A DNA stretch of 64,000 nt from Thermodesulfovibrionia bacterium (GCA_030646035.1 JAUSMY010000056.1:271987-335986), one strand, 5' to 3'. Shown: positions 1 through 8,731, numbered from the stretch's first letter. The notes: generated from the letters alone by a model not told the origin. Numbers and translations: made by a program.

Positions 1-350
1 ACTCCCAAAAGAAGTATTCCAAAACCAGCAGAGAGAATGTGTCCGTGGTGTGCCTTTGCAGACAATGGCTGCGGCCGGTGCGCAGCATCAAGAAGCGCAA
101 GGATGAGCATATTAAAGACACAGCTTCCCAGGACGTCACCCGCTGCGATATCAGGAACCCCTGCAAATGTGACAGAGGTTATACCTGTAACAAGTTCAGG
201 AAGGGACGTTACTGACGCCATGAGCACCAGGCCGATCCATGCCCTGCCAAGCCCTGTCTTCTCAGCGATAACGTCTCCGTACTTGGCAAGCCTTGTCCCT
301 GAATAGACAATTACAGATGTGCATACGATGAAACTAAGCCAAAGCGTCAT
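1..350 (-). CDS. Sodium/calcium (cation) exchanger family membrane protein, N-terminal part, cut by window edge
   Basis: Translating the minus strand from the ATG at 348-350 gives an uninterrupted, very hydrophobic frame to the window edge. It contains SLPELVTGI followed by [16 protein letters not shown], the alpha-1 repeat signature of the Na+/Ca2+ exchanger (NCX/CaCA) family, in which acidic and polar residues in paired helices bind the transported ions. An AAAGG ribosome-binding site lies about 10 nt upstream of the ATG. About 116 residues are visible; the second alpha repeat lies outside the window. The family exchanges Ca2+ or other cations for Na+ or H+ across the inner membrane. The substrate cannot be told from this fragment. 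Confidence 0.8.
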   Translation of the reverse strand, partial: MTLWLSFIVCTSVIVYSGTRLAKYGDVIAEKTGLGRAWIGLVLMASVTSLPELVTGITSVTFAGVPDIAAGDVLGSCVFNMLILALLDAAHRPQPLSAKAHHGHILSAGFGILLLG

Positions 351-479
351 TCAAATTGCCTTTGAAAGTATCTGTAATTAGATTATAGTGGAACAACAGT
401 TATGACAAGAAAGACCTTTACCGTTAATATACATTTGCTCATCGCGGTAAAGGCCTCGCCTGTCAGGTATAATTAACCT

Positions 480-779
480 TTATTTCTTAAAAACACCAAA
501 CAGCTTATCAAGCCCTGCCTTCTCAAGCTTTGATATAGCATCAAGCTCACCGGCATCGAGCCATATGCCGTCACATTCAGAGCACTTATCCACCTTAAGT
601 TTTTTGTAGTCTATCTCTATCAATTCCATTCCGCATTTAGGACATCTCATTTGATGAAGGTCTTTCAGTTTCTTCTTCTCTTCTGTTTTAAGTTTTTTGT
701 GCTTCTCTTCATCGACCTTCCTCTTTCTATCAAACTCCATCCTTGCGATAAATTCTGCTTCTCTTTCACTCGGTTTCAT
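480..779 (-). CDS. zf-TFIIB-type zinc-ribbon small protein
   Basis: This 99-residue protein has a highly charged Lys/Glu-rich N-terminal half (residues 1-44, probably one long helix) and a C-terminal zinc ribbon. CPKCG (Cys46, Cys49) and CSECDGIW (Cys66, Cys69) followed by LDAGELD are hallmarks of the zf-TFIIB domain (PF13453). A strong AAGGAGG site precedes the ATG at 779. The gene is divergent from fhs with about 200 bp between them. The family binds one zinc ion; its cellular role is not established and I infer none. The domain call is firm, the function unknown. Confidence 0.85.
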   Translation of the reverse strand: MKPSEREAEFIARMEFDRKRKVDEEKHKKLKTEEKKKLKDLHQMRCPKCGMELIEIDYKKLKVDKCSECDGIWLDAGELDAISKLEKAGLDKLFGVFKK

Positions 780-829
780 TGATCAATCCTCCTTAATGTT
801 ATTTTCTGAGATTTGATGCTAAAAAATGT

Positions 830-859
830 TTGACACTCAAGTTTACTCTATGCTAAAGT
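830..859 (+). promoter_or_regulatory. Predicted sigma-70-type promoter of fhs (extended -10)
   Basis: A perfect -35 TTGACA at 830-835 is followed 18 bp later by TAAAGT at 854-859, preceded by the extended -10 dinucleotide TG at 851-852. It lies 126 bp upstream of the fhs start codon. The same block (TTTGACACTCA, 15 bp to TGCTAAA) recurs upstream of folD at 8642, which strengthens the call. Not tested experimentally. Confidence 0.6.
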
Positions 860-984
860 TTCAGACCTGCAATTGTCATTGCCAGGCTGCAGATATTATA
901 GATTTATTACATACAAACTGCAAAGCATTTTAGTCTGCATTAAATAGTTCAACAATATCAAAAACTAAGGAGGACATTAAAACA

Positions 985-2760
985 ATGCCACTCGATCCAA
1001 CAAAACACAAAGACTGGGAGATTGCGGAAGAAGCAGAAAAAACAATGGCAACTATCTATGAGATAGGAGAGCGCCTTGGACTTAAGAAAGAGGAGCTTCT
1101 GCCTCAGGGCCATTACATCGGAAAGATAGACTACAGGGCTGTTATGGAACGCCTTAAGGACAGGCCGAACGGAAAGTATATTGACGTTACGGCAATTACC
1201 CCAACGCCGCTTGGCGAGGGGAAATCAACATCAACAATGGGCCTTGTTCAGGGCCTTGGAAAGCTCGGCAAAAGTGTAAGCGCAGCGATAAGGCAGCCTT
1301 CAGGCGGCCCTACAATGAACATCAAGGGTTCTGCGGCAGGCGGCGGGCTTGCGCAGTGTATCCCGCTGACCCCCTTCTCGCTTGGATTCACCGGCGACAT
1401 CAACGCAATCATGAACGCGCACAACCTTGCTATGGTTGCTCTTACATCAAGGATGCAGCATGAACGTAATTATAATGACGAGCAGCTTATGAGGCTGAGC
1501 AACATGGAGAGGCTTGATATCGATCCTACTAAAGTTGAGATGGGATGGATAATCGATTTCTGCGCACAGTCTTTAAGAAATATAATAATCGGCATTGACG
1601 GAGTTAACGGCAATAAAGACGGCTTCCTGATGAAGTCAAAGTTCGGCATCGCTGTTTCATCAGAGGTCATGGCGATACTTTCAGTCGCAACCAGCCTGAA
1701 GGACATGCGCGAGCGCATGGGCAAGATAGTCGTTGCCTATAACAAGAAGGGCAAGCCTATCACAACTGAAGACCTTCAGGTCGCGGGAGCGATGACAGCA
1801 TGGATGGTCTCTGCCTTAAATCCAAGCCTTATGCAGACCATTGAAGGCCAGCCTGTTATTGTTCATGCCGGCCCGTTTGCCAATATCGCTATCGGCCAGA
1901 GCTCTATCATCGCTGACCAGATCGGCCTTAAGCTTTCTGACTATCATGTGACAGAATCAGGATTTGGAGCTGATATAGGTTTTGAAAAGTTCTGGAACCT
2001 TAAATGCCGTTTCAGTAAACTCGTTCCTGACTGCGCGGTTGTAGTCGCAACTATCAGGGCTCTTAAATGCCACGGCGGAGCGCCGGTCCCTGTTCCTGGC
2101 AAGGCAATGCCTATAGAATACAGCACTGAGAATGTCGGCTGGGTTGAAAAAGGCTGCGGAAATCTTCTCCATCACATTAAGAATGTCAGAAAGGCAGGCA
2201 TCAGCCCTGTTGTATGTATAAACGCATTTTACTCTGACACCGACGCTGAGATCGCCAAGGTCCGCGAACTCGTTGAAGCCGCAGGCGCAAAGGTCGCTCT
2301 CTCAAAACACTGGGAGAAAGGCGGTGCCGGCGCTATTGAATTTGCCGAAGCAGTTGTTGCTGCATGTGAAGAAAAGAATGATTTTAAATTCCTCTATGAG
2401 CTTGATCAGCCTGTTAAAGAGCGTATCGAGCTTATCGCAAAGGAAGTATACGGCGCAGACGGAGTTGAATACTCGCCTGAGGCAGAGGTAGCTCTTGCCA
2501 GGATACAGAAAGACCCTGAACTCTCAAAGTTAGGGCTGTGCATGGTCAAGACACACCTCTCTCTTTCTGATAACCCTGCTCTTAAGGGCGTGCCTACCGG
2601 ATGGAAGCTCAAGATCAGAGAGGTGCTCACATACGGCGGCGCACAATTTATCGTTCCTGTGGCAGGCGCTATCAGCCTTATGCCTGGAACAAGTTCCAAT
2701 CCTGCATTCAAGAGGGTTGATGTAGATACTGAAACAGGTAAAGTGCAAGGCGTATTTTAA
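985..2760 (+). CDS. fhs: Formate--tetrahydrofolate ligase (long form)
   Basis: It catalyses ATP-dependent joining of formate to tetrahydrofolate to give 10-formyl-THF, the entry step of the Wood-Ljungdahl methyl branch and a one-carbon supply for purines. The P-loop [11 protein letters not shown] (about residues 72-82) and the following [17 protein letters not shown] and [14 protein letters not shown] blocks are diagnostic of the family. The protein has 591 residues against about 557 in the commonly studied enzymes; most of the excess is an N-terminal extension of roughly 25-30 residues, and similar long forms exist in other anaerobes. The start is supported by AAGGAGG at 967-973. It stands alone between its own promoter and a strong terminator, and the other pathway genes are elsewhere in the window. 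Confidence 0.97.
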   Translation: MPLDPTKHKDWEIAEEAEKTMATIYEIGERLGLKKEELLPQGHYIGKIDYRAVMERLKDRPNGKYIDVTAITPTPLGEGKSTSTMGLVQGLGKLGKSVSAAIRQPSGGPTMNIKGSAAGGGLAQCIPLTPFSLGFTGDINAIMNAHNLAMVALTSRMQHERNYNDEQLMRLSNMERLDIDPTKVEMGWIIDFCAQSLRNIIIGIDGVNGNKDGFLMKSKFGIAVSSEVMAILSVATSLKDMRERMGKIVVAYNKKGKPITTEDLQVAGAMTAWMVSALNPSLMQTIEGQPVIVHAGPFANIAIGQSSIIADQIGLKLSDYHVTESGFGADIGFEKFWNLKCRFSKLVPDCAVVVATIRALKCHGGAPVPVPGKAMPIEYSTENVGWVEKGCGNLLHHIKNVRKAGISPVVCINAFYSDTDAEIAKVRELVEAAGAKVALSKHWEKGGAGAIEFAEAVVAACEEKNDFKFLYELDQPVKERIELIAKEVYGADGVEYSPEAEVALARIQKDPELSKLGLCMVKTHLSLSDNPALKGVPTGWKLKIREVLTYGGAQFIVPVAGAISLMPGTSSNPAFKRVDVDTETGKVQGVF

Positions 2761-2780
2761 AAATACATAAATAAGCTTTG

Positions 2781-2823
2781 ACAGCCCCTGTTATCATTTT
2801 ATAACAGGGGCTGTTTTATTTTT
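2781..2823 (+). terminator. Rho-independent terminator after fhs
   Basis: A perfect 14-bp stem (2781-2794 with 2801-2814) encloses a 6-nt loop and is followed by TTTATTTTT. It begins 20 bp after the fhs stop codon and separates fhs from pgsA. Confidence 0.92.
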
Positions 2824-2893
2824 AAAGCTTTTTATTAGCAATATATGCTAACTCTGTTATTTATATGATTTATTAGGCAATTGATATTATTTT

Positions 2894-3442
2894 ATGTTTA
2901 AAAACATTCCAAATATTCTTACCATCACAAGGATACTTTTATTGCCGCCATTTGTTGCTGCGTTTATGTACAATAAATACCAGGCCGCACTTTATATATT
3001 TATACTTGCAGCCTGCACTGATATCTTTGACGGCCTTGTAGCGAGGATAACAAAACAGACAACCGAACTTGGCAGGATTCTGGACCCGATAGCAGACAAG
3101 TTCTTTATGGTGACATCATTTGTACTGATGACCTATTACGGCATGATACCAAAGTGGCTCACTATTGTGGTCATAAGCAGGGACCTGATAGTTATTACCG
3201 GATGCATCATCACATACTTTATCGTTAACAGGCTTAAGATAGAACCTACACTTTTAGGAAAGGCATCAAGCGCATTTCAGTTTATTTTTATAGGCGTTGT
3301 CCTGCTGTTTGTAAATATAAATGGTGATACATCTTCACTCTTTCTGTTACTGATATTCATAGCATTTCTGACAATAGTTTCAGGGCTGCAGTACATATAT
3401 AACGGACTAAAGACAATTAATCCCGGCAACAGCCAGGCATAA
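2894..3442 (+). CDS. pgsA: CDP-diacylglycerol--glycerol-3-phosphate 3-phosphatidyltransferase
   Basis: This integral membrane enzyme makes phosphatidylglycerophosphate, the precursor of phosphatidylglycerol. The CDP-alcohol phosphotransferase signature D-x2-D-G-x2-A-R-x8-G-x3-D-x3-D is intact (DIFDGLVAR, then GRILDPIADK; about residues 42-71). Four to five further hydrophobic segments follow. The N-terminus IPNILTITRILL is typical of PgsA, and 182 residues is the normal length. No clear ribosome-binding site precedes the ATG. The stop lies 5 bp before the next gene, so pgsA, the DUF512 gene and aroE look like one transcription unit. Confidence 0.93.
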   Translation: MFKNIPNILTITRILLLPPFVAAFMYNKYQAALYIFILAACTDIFDGLVARITKQTTELGRILDPIADKFFMVTSFVLMTYYGMIPKWLTIVVISRDLIVITGCIITYFIVNRLKIEPTLLGKASSAFQFIFIGVVLLFVNINGDTSSLFLLLIFIAFLTIVSGLQYIYNGLKTINPGNSQA

Positions 3443-3447
3443 AGATT

Positions 3448-4740
3448 ATGAACCTAAGCATCAACCATATAAAAGAAGGCAGCAACGCCGAGAAGCTCGG
3501 TTTAAAAAAAGGCGATGTTATAGCAGCCATTAATAACGAGCCTGTTAAGGACATAATAGATTACATGTTCCATGCCGCTGATTCATCTCTGCATATGGAT
3601 ATCATCAGAGGCGATAAAAAACTGAACTTCACCGTTCCAAAGAAAGACATCTCAAACCTTGACATTGAACTTAAATCCTTTAAGACTAAATCCTGCAATA
3701 ACAACTGCATCTTCTGCTTTGTGAATCAGCTGCCCAAGGGCATGAGGAAGAGCCTCTATCTTAAAGACGACGATTACCGTATGTCTTTTCTTTATGGCAA
3801 TTATGTGACACTGACCAACCTCACAAAAAAAGATAAGGAGCGGATCGTTTCGCAACGGCTGGGCCCGCTGTATATATCCGTGCATACAACGAACAATGAT
3901 TTAAGAAGAAAGATGCTGGGCAATAAAAAGGCGCCCGACATACTTGAAGAAATAAAATACTTCACTTCTCACAAGATAAGGATACATGCCCAGATAGTGC
4001 TATGCCCCGGGTTTAATGACGGGGAAGAACTGCTGAGCACAATAAGAGATCTCTCTAAATTTTACCCGTATATGCTCTCCATTTCTGTTGTGCCTGTCGG
4101 CCTGACCAAATACAAAAAGAAACTTGTGCAGCCTATTGAAGCAGATGGAGCAAAAAAGGTCATTGAGGAAGTTAAGAAGCTTCAGGCAAGATTCAATAAA
4201 CGCCATGGTGATACTCTCGTTTACATCGCTGATGAATTATACATTGATGCCGGCATACCCTCCCCAGCATTAAAGAACTACGGCGACCTTCCTCAATTAG
4301 AGAACGGTGTCGGAATGGTCCCGCTGTTTTTGAACCTGGCTAAAAAAGCAAAACTCCCAAAAAAGATCGAGCCGAAAAATATAGTCACATTTACCGGAAG
4401 ATCTTTTATGCCATTTCTTAATGAATTCAAAAAAAGGCTGGACACGATAGACGGGCTTAACCTTGAGGTCTTTGAGGTTGAGAACAGGCACTTTGGTTCG
4501 TCAGTGACCGTTGCCGGGCTTTTGACAGGCAAGGACATAATAAAGACCCTCGTAGGCAAGACAAGGGCTGACTGCCTTCTTGTCCCGGATGTAACACTGC
4601 GGGATGGGACAAATGTATTTCTTGATAATGTTAAGATCAAAGACATCGAAGAGACGCTTGGCATTCCGGTCAAGGTCATCGAGTCAACACCTCAGGGACT
4701 TATAGAAGGAATAAAAGATGGATGTAAGTGGGAAGACTAA
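3448..4740 (+). CDS. DUF512 family PDZ/radical-SAM-like protein
   Basis: The 430-residue protein has a PDZ-like N-terminus (about residues 1-65: NHIKEGSNAEKLGLKKGD, then IAAINNEPV). It is followed by a radical-SAM-type core with a Cys cluster CNNNCIFCFVNQLPKG near residue 83 and LYGNYVTLTNL, then the C-terminal DUF512 region. This architecture is the conserved family annotated as putative radical SAM enzyme of the TIGR03279 type. The CX3CX2C spacing matches the radical-SAM motif and suggests a [4Fe-4S] cluster. The biochemical role of the family is not established to my knowledge. It sits between pgsA (5 bp gap) and aroE (23 bp overlap), consistent with translational coupling. Confidence 0.9.
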   Translation: MNLSINHIKEGSNAEKLGLKKGDVIAAINNEPVKDIIDYMFHAADSSLHMDIIRGDKKLNFTVPKKDISNLDIELKSFKTKSCNNNCIFCFVNQLPKGMRKSLYLKDDDYRMSFLYGNYVTLTNLTKKDKERIVSQRLGPLYISVHTTNNDLRRKMLGNKKAPDILEEIKYFTSHKIRIHAQIVLCPGFNDGEELLSTIRDLSKFYPYMLSISVVPVGLTKYKKKLVQPIEADGAKKVIEEVKKLQARFNKRHGDTLVYIADELYIDAGIPSPALKNYGDLPQLENGVGMVPLFLNLAKKAKLPKKIEPKNIVTFTGRSFMPFLNEFKKRLDTIDGLNLEVFEVENRHFGSSVTVAGLLTGKDIIKTLVGKTRADCLLVPDVTLRDGTNVFLDNVKIKDIEETLGIPVKVIESTPQGLIEGIKDGCKWED

Positions 4741-5542
4741 AATAGTCTGCATATTCGGGTATCCGGTTGAGCACTCTCTCTCGCCTAATATGCACAATGC
4801 AGCATTTGAAAAGCTTGGACTTGATATGTGTTATGTCCCATTTAAAGTTGCGCCTCATGACCTGCCCGCCGCTGTAAACTCCATAAGAGCGCTCGGGATG
4901 TTAGGCGTAAACACCACAGTCCCGCATAAAGAGAATGTAATCGTTCTTCTTGATGAAGTTGATAAAGAGGCATTATTCATAGGCGCTGTCAATACGATAG
5001 TTAATACTGACGGCAGGCTTAAAGGCTACAACACAGACGGCAGAGGATTTATGAGTTCGCTGTCTGAAGAAAATATCACCATAGATAATAAAGATGTGCT
5101 CGTTATAGGAACCGGCGGCGCCTCAAGGGCGATAAGTTATTATTTGAGCGAGAAGGCGTCAAAGCTGTTCATGTTTGATATAGACAAAACCAAGGCTCAA
5201 AAGCTTGTGGACGATCTCAGCAAAATTCGTGATAACGTGACACTGCTGGATGATATTAAACAAGCCGGCAAGCCAGACATTATCATAAACGCCACCCCGC
5301 TCGGCCTGAAAGATACCGACCCCCTGCCCTTTGACACGAATAAAATTACTTCTGAAATGGTGGTCTGCGACCTTATCTACAAAGAGACTCCTCTTCTCAA
5401 AGAAGCAAAGGCAAGAGGCGCAAAGACGATCAATGGTTCAGGCATGCTGCTCTGGCAGGGTGTGCTTGCGTTTGAATTGTGGACCGGAGTGAAACCGCCT
5501 GTTGATGTTATGCGAAAGGTCTTGTTGGCGAAGATAAAATAA
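4718..5542 (+). CDS. aroE: Shikimate dehydrogenase
   Basis: This enzyme reduces 3-dehydroshikimate to shikimate with NADPH in the chorismate pathway. The substrate loop GYPVEHSLSPNMHNAAF (residues 14-30), TTVPHKE with the catalytic lysine near residue 71, and NTDGRGF with the catalytic aspartate near residue 108 are all present. A glycine-rich nucleotide loop VIGTGGASRA follows. At 274 residues it is a standard single-domain AroE. The ATG at 4718 lies inside the end of the DUF512 gene, with GAAGGA upstream, so the two genes are probably coupled. It converges with the diguanylate cyclase gene with only 15 bp between stops. Confidence 0.95.
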   Translation: MDVSGKTKIVCIFGYPVEHSLSPNMHNAAFEKLGLDMCYVPFKVAPHDLPAAVNSIRALGMLGVNTTVPHKENVIVLLDEVDKEALFIGAVNTIVNTDGRLKGYNTDGRGFMSSLSEENITIDNKDVLVIGTGGASRAISYYLSEKASKLFMFDIDKTKAQKLVDDLSKIRDNVTLLDDIKQAGKPDIIINATPLGLKDTDPLPFDTNKITSEMVVCDLIYKETPLLKEAKARGAKTINGSGMLLWQGVLAFELWTGVKPPVDVMRKVLLAKIK

Positions 5543-5557
5543 ATGTCATCACAACAA

Positions 5558-6838
5558 TCATTTCTCCAACTCTTCAAAAACCTCTATCCTGTCCCTGCCC
5601 TTTGCTTTTGCAGAGTATAACGCCCTGTCGGCGAGTTCTATTATCTCATCTTCACTCTCGGGAATTTCCTTCTCTTCATAGAATAATTCGGCAATACCCA
5701 TGCTTACTGTTATCCTGATCGGTTCAGAACCGGGGCCCTCAATTTCTTCCTCAGCTATCAGATCATGTATCCTTGACGCAAGCACGTGAACGCCATCAAC
5801 CCTCGTTTCAGGTGAGATGATGACAAACTCTTCCCCGCCGTATCGCACGATTATATCTTCAGCCCGGCAGTGCTTCCTGATTATCGCCGCAACCTTCTGC
5901 AGTATCAGATCGCCGAATATATGGCCGTATGTGTCGTTGAACTTTTTGAAGTGGTCAATGTCCATCATGATGCATCCTAAATAATGGCCATACCTTTGCG
6001 CCCTGTTGACCTCTTCATGCAGGCGGTATGCAAGATATCTCCTGTTATACAGGCCTGTAAGTTCATCTATTATCGAAAGCTCCTCGATCCTCTTATACGC
6101 CTGTGACAGCTTCCTCATCAGTTTCAGTACGATCAAATAAATGATCCCGAGAAGAAAGATGATCGTCAGAACAGCTAAAGACAAGATTATGAAATTATTG
6201 TTTTTGAGCTTTGCCTGAATATGCTCGATATTGTAGTTAAGGCTTATACCGCCCCTGATCTCTCCAAGCCTGTAGCCCTGCTCAAAGTGGCACCCAAGGC
6301 ATTCATCCTTCATGTAGAGAGGCGCCATGTATCTGAAATATGTTCTGTCATTTATAACCTCTTTGCGGTAGAACTCCTGAACGCCCTCATTGAACTTCAC
6401 AAGAGCATCCCGCTCGAACTCATCCGCGAGGTTCTTTTGATCAAGAGGATAAAGGCTCGTTATATGAAACAGGAGCATCTCCTCAATCGCCGCAAACCGC
6501 ACAATCTCGCCTGTCATCAGTGTCGAACCGACCTTTGTATAAAACTTGCCGTTCATGGATTCAAAATCAGGATTGTTAAGATAGTTCTCAGGATCGATGA
6601 CCTTCTTCTTCTCTGCATATACCCCGCTGTGCCCGGAGCCCCAGTTTCTGTTCAGCGCGATGTCATTGAAGTCACCTCTTGCGGCAGTGAGGATCTCTTC
6701 CTCGATCAACTGGCCGTTCCTGTAATATAATCCGAGAAAAATTCCTGACACAAAAATGGCTATGATGAGGCTGATACTAAAGAGGAATACTCTGTATTCT
6801 TTACCGAAAAATATTGCGCTCTTTGCCTTCTCTGCCAT
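5558..6838 (-). CDS. Membrane diguanylate cyclase with periplasmic CXXCH sensor domain
   Basis: This 426-residue protein has an N-terminal membrane segment (about residues 18-38), a periplasmic region carrying CLGCH near residue 180, a second membrane segment (about 210-235) and a C-terminal GGDEF domain. The active site reads YGGEEF (about residues 328-333), and the flanking DIDHFKKFNDTYGH block is intact, so it should make cyclic di-GMP. The periplasmic part resembles the DUF3365/Tll0287-like domain, in which CXXCH binds haem c covalently; this suggests redox or gas sensing. The ATG at 6838 has AGGATG upstream. It is monocistronic, convergent with aroE and divergent from the CooC-type gene. 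Confidence 0.88.
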   Translation of the reverse strand: MAEKAKSAIFFGKEYRVFLFSISLIIAIFVSGIFLGLYYRNGQLIEEEILTAARGDFNDIALNRNWGSGHSGVYAEKKKVIDPENYLNNPDFESMNGKFYTKVGSTLMTGEIVRFAAIEEMLLFHITSLYPLDQKNLADEFERDALVKFNEGVQEFYRKEVINDRTYFRYMAPLYMKDECLGCHFEQGYRLGEIRGGISLNYNIEHIQAKLKNNNFIILSLAVLTIIFLLGIIYLIVLKLMRKLSQAYKRIEELSIIDELTGLYNRRYLAYRLHEEVNRAQRYGHYLGCIMMDIDHFKKFNDTYGHIFGDLILQKVAAIIRKHCRAEDIIVRYGGEEFVIISPETRVDGVHVLASRIHDLIAEEEIEGPGSEPIRITVSMGIAELFYEEKEIPESEDEIIELADRALYSAKAKGRDRIEVFEELEK

Positions 6839-6898
6839 AAGAACATCCTATCAGAGCGCAATTTCAGAGTCAATGAAATAATTAATAATTTAAATTCT

Positions 6899-6927
6899 TT
6901 GATAAAATATTTCATACATGTTAATTT
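6899..6927 (+). promoter_or_regulatory. Predicted promoter of the CooC-type/5-FTHF cyclo-ligase pair
   Basis: TTGATA at 6899-6904 is followed after 17 bp by TAATTT (6922-6927), with an extended -10 TG at 6919-6920. It sits about 40 bp upstream of the start codon at 6966. This is a moderate match by eye only. Confidence 0.4.
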
Positions 6928-6965
6928 GATTCATACATCCATTCAATAACTGAGGAGTTAATATA

Positions 6966-7739
6966 ATGAAAATAGCGATAACAGGCAAAGGCGGTGTCGG
7001 CAAGACAACGCTGTCGGCTCTTTTAAGCCATATCTACTCTTCAGAAGGCAAAAAGGTCATAGCGGTTGACGCAGACCCGGATGCCAACCTTGCTGCTGCA
7101 CTGGGCATCTCAAAAGATGATCTAAGCACCATACGGCCGATAGCTGACCTGCCGGACCTGATAGAAGAGAGGACAGGTGTAAAACCAGGAAAACCGGGCG
7201 GAATATTCAGGCTCAATCCCAAGGTTGATGATATACCTGAAGGCTTCGGGTTTAAACTCGGCAATACAACTCTACTTATCATGGGAAAATCAAGGACTGC
7301 CTCATCTGGATGCTACTGCCCTGAGAGTGCGCTCTTAAAGAGACTGCTCAAGCATCTAATCCTTGAGAGAGATGAGATCGTCATAGTTGATATGGAGGCA
7401 GGCATAGAGCACCTCACAAGGGGTACTGCCGAAGGCGTGGACGGATTCATAGTTGTTGTGGAGCCGGGGCAGAGGAGCATACAGACAGCGCTCTCCGTGA
7501 AAAGGCTCGCAAAAGAACTGGGCATCAAAAAGATTTTTGCCGTTGCCAATAAGACGAGAGGTGAAAGCGATATATCTTTTATTAAAGATTCGCTGAAGGA
7601 TATGGAACTGCTTGGGGCGATATCTTTTAACAACGATATAATGGAGGCTGACGTCAAAGGGCTTCCATCAAACAAGGCGTCAGCCATTGCAGTTGAGGAA
7701 GTTAAAAAGATAAAGATGAATCTGGAGAAGCATATTTGA
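6966..7739 (+). CDS. cooC: CooC-type ATPase, CO dehydrogenase nickel-insertion/maturation factor
   Basis: CooC-family proteins are MinD-like dimeric ATPases that help load nickel into the CODH C-cluster. The deviant Walker A GKGGVGKTT lies at residues 7-15 and is followed by VDADPDANLAAALG. The SGCYCPE block near residue 117 provides the CXC pair that in CooC binds metal at the dimer interface, and VDMEAGIEHLTRGTAEG is a family hallmark. A GAGGAG site supports the ATG. The gene lies about 27 kb from cooS but overlaps the folate gene downstream by a TTGA junction. A second CooC/AcsF-type ATPase is at 33649, so the two probably serve CODH and ACS separately. Confidence 0.9.
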   Translation: MKIAITGKGGVGKTTLSALLSHIYSSEGKKVIAVDADPDANLAAALGISKDDLSTIRPIADLPDLIEERTGVKPGKPGGIFRLNPKVDDIPEGFGFKLGNTTLLIMGKSRTASSGCYCPESALLKRLLKHLILERDEIVIVDMEAGIEHLTRGTAEGVDGFIVVVEPGQRSIQTALSVKRLAKELGIKKIFAVANKTRGESDISFIKDSLKDMELLGAISFNNDIMEADVKGLPSNKASAIAVEEVKKIKMNLEKHI

Positions 7740-8323
7740 AAAAGATAATCAGGGAAGACCTGCTCAATAAGCGCAATTCAATAGATCCTGACGAGAAGAA
7801 GGCAAAAGAGAGATCTATTGAAAAGAAGCTTTTTGAACTGGAAGATTTTAAAAAGTCTGAATGCATATTGTTATATGCCTCATTCCGCTCTGAAGTTGAT
7901 ACAATGAATTACCTTCAGGACGTGATACATCTAAAGAAGAAACTCATCTTACCGCTGGTTGAGCATGATAACAGAGGATTAAAGCTGTTTGAGGTCAGGG
8001 ACGTTTCAGAGCTTATCCCGGGATATATGGGCATACAGGAACCGGGCATACTGAAAGACCGTGAAGTCTCATTGAAAGAGATCGACCTGGTTGTCATTCC
8101 GGGAACAGGATTTGACACTAAAGGGAACCGGCTGGGATACGGAGGCGGTTACTATGACAGGCTGCTGAGCTATGAATCAAAGATGCTTTCAAAGGCTGAA
8201 CATATAATAACCGTGGCGCTTGCTTTTGAAGAACAGATCGGCGACAGGATACCGGCAGAACCTCATGACATCAAGGTTGATATCATCATTACTGATAAAC
8301 GGGTCATCTCCTGCAAAGCATGA
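7736..8323 (+). CDS. 5-formyltetrahydrofolate cyclo-ligase
   Basis: This enzyme converts 5-formyl-THF to 5,10-methenyl-THF using ATP and rescues the stored folate form for one-carbon metabolism. The signature FDTKGNRLGYGGGYYDR (about residues 122-138) and PGTGFD are intact, and 195 residues is the usual length. The start is TTG at 7736, overlapping the TGA stop of the CooC-type gene (TTGA), so translation is probably coupled. Linkage to a CODH maturation gene and proximity to folD suggest service to the Wood-Ljungdahl folate pool. Alternative names are YgfA, FAU1 and MTHFS. Confidence 0.93.
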   Translation: MKKIIREDLLNKRNSIDPDEKKAKERSIEKKLFELEDFKKSECILLYASFRSEVDTMNYLQDVIHLKKKLILPLVEHDNRGLKLFEVRDVSELIPGYMGIQEPGILKDREVSLKEIDLVVIPGTGFDTKGNRLGYGGGYYDRLLSYESKMLSKAEHIITVALAFEEQIGDRIPAEPHDIKVDIIITDKRVISCKA

Positions 8324-8420
8324 TCTCCGCATATTCCCCTTGCTTGTATAAATAAAAATATTTATAATGATTCATAACAATAAACAAAAACTAATCCCAT
8401 CTTAAAAAAGGAGGCATCAA

Positions 8421-8519
8421 ATGAGCAAAGGAAAAGACAAACAAAAATCAGATGTTAAGAAAGCACCAAAGATGACCCTTAAAGAAAAGAGAAAAGCAAA
8501 ACAGGAGAAAAAGGGTTAG
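8421..8519 (+). CDS. Very small Lys-rich protein (32 aa)
   Basis: A near-perfect AAAAAGGAGG site lies 7 nt upstream of an ATG that opens a 32-codon frame ending TAG at 8517-8519. The product is extremely basic, with Lys at about every third position (MSKGKDKQKSDVKKA at the N-terminus). It has no hydrophobic stretch and no Cys. A strong terminator follows 33 bp after the stop, so the unit has the anatomy of a real small gene. I do not recognise a family. Its composition would suit nucleic-acid or ribosome binding, but that is speculation. Confidence 0.6.
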   Translation: MSKGKDKQKSDVKKAPKMTLKEKRKAKQEKKG

Positions 8520-8551
8520 TTCGTAATTGCAATTGTATTCAGCTGTTATTC

Positions 8552-8594
8552 AATCAATCCCCTCTTGCTATTCAGGCAAGAGGGGATTGATTTT
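8552..8594 (+). terminator. Rho-independent terminator after the small basic protein gene
   Basis: A perfect 15-bp stem (8554-8568 with 8576-8590) encloses a 7-nt loop and is followed by TTTT. Two more A-T pairs extend the stem at the base. The core CCCCTCTTG/CAAGAGGGG resembles the repeat family seen at 13638 and 47255, so it may be a domesticated repeat. Confidence 0.85.
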
Positions 8595-8641
8595 AATTCA
8601 CTCTCATCATTAAATCTGCCTTTATCTGCCTCTATCACTTT

Positions 8642-8671
8642 TTGACACTCATAATTCATAAATGCTAAAAT
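8642..8671 (+). promoter_or_regulatory. Predicted promoter of folD, matching the fhs promoter
   Basis: TTGACA at 8642-8647 is followed after 18 bp by TAAAAT at 8666-8671, with the extended -10 TG at 8663-8664. The block TTTGACACTCA plus 15 bp plus TGCTAAA is shared with the fhs promoter at identical spacing. It lies about 60 bp upstream of the folD start. Confidence 0.62.
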
Positions 8672-8731
8672 TCTTCTCAATTTTTTAAAGCAATCCCTGA
8701 CTAAAATTCAAATAATTCTCAGGAGGAACTA

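Noticed and set aside
37..306. Plus-strand frame of 89 codons at the left edge
   Set aside because: It is antisense to the cation-exchanger gene, whose minus-strand translation shows clear family motifs.
2881..2890. TGATATTAT as an extended -10 promoter for pgsA
   Set aside because: It ends 3 bp before the pgsA ATG, so a transcript would begin inside the coding sequence, and the protein start is well supported by family comparison.
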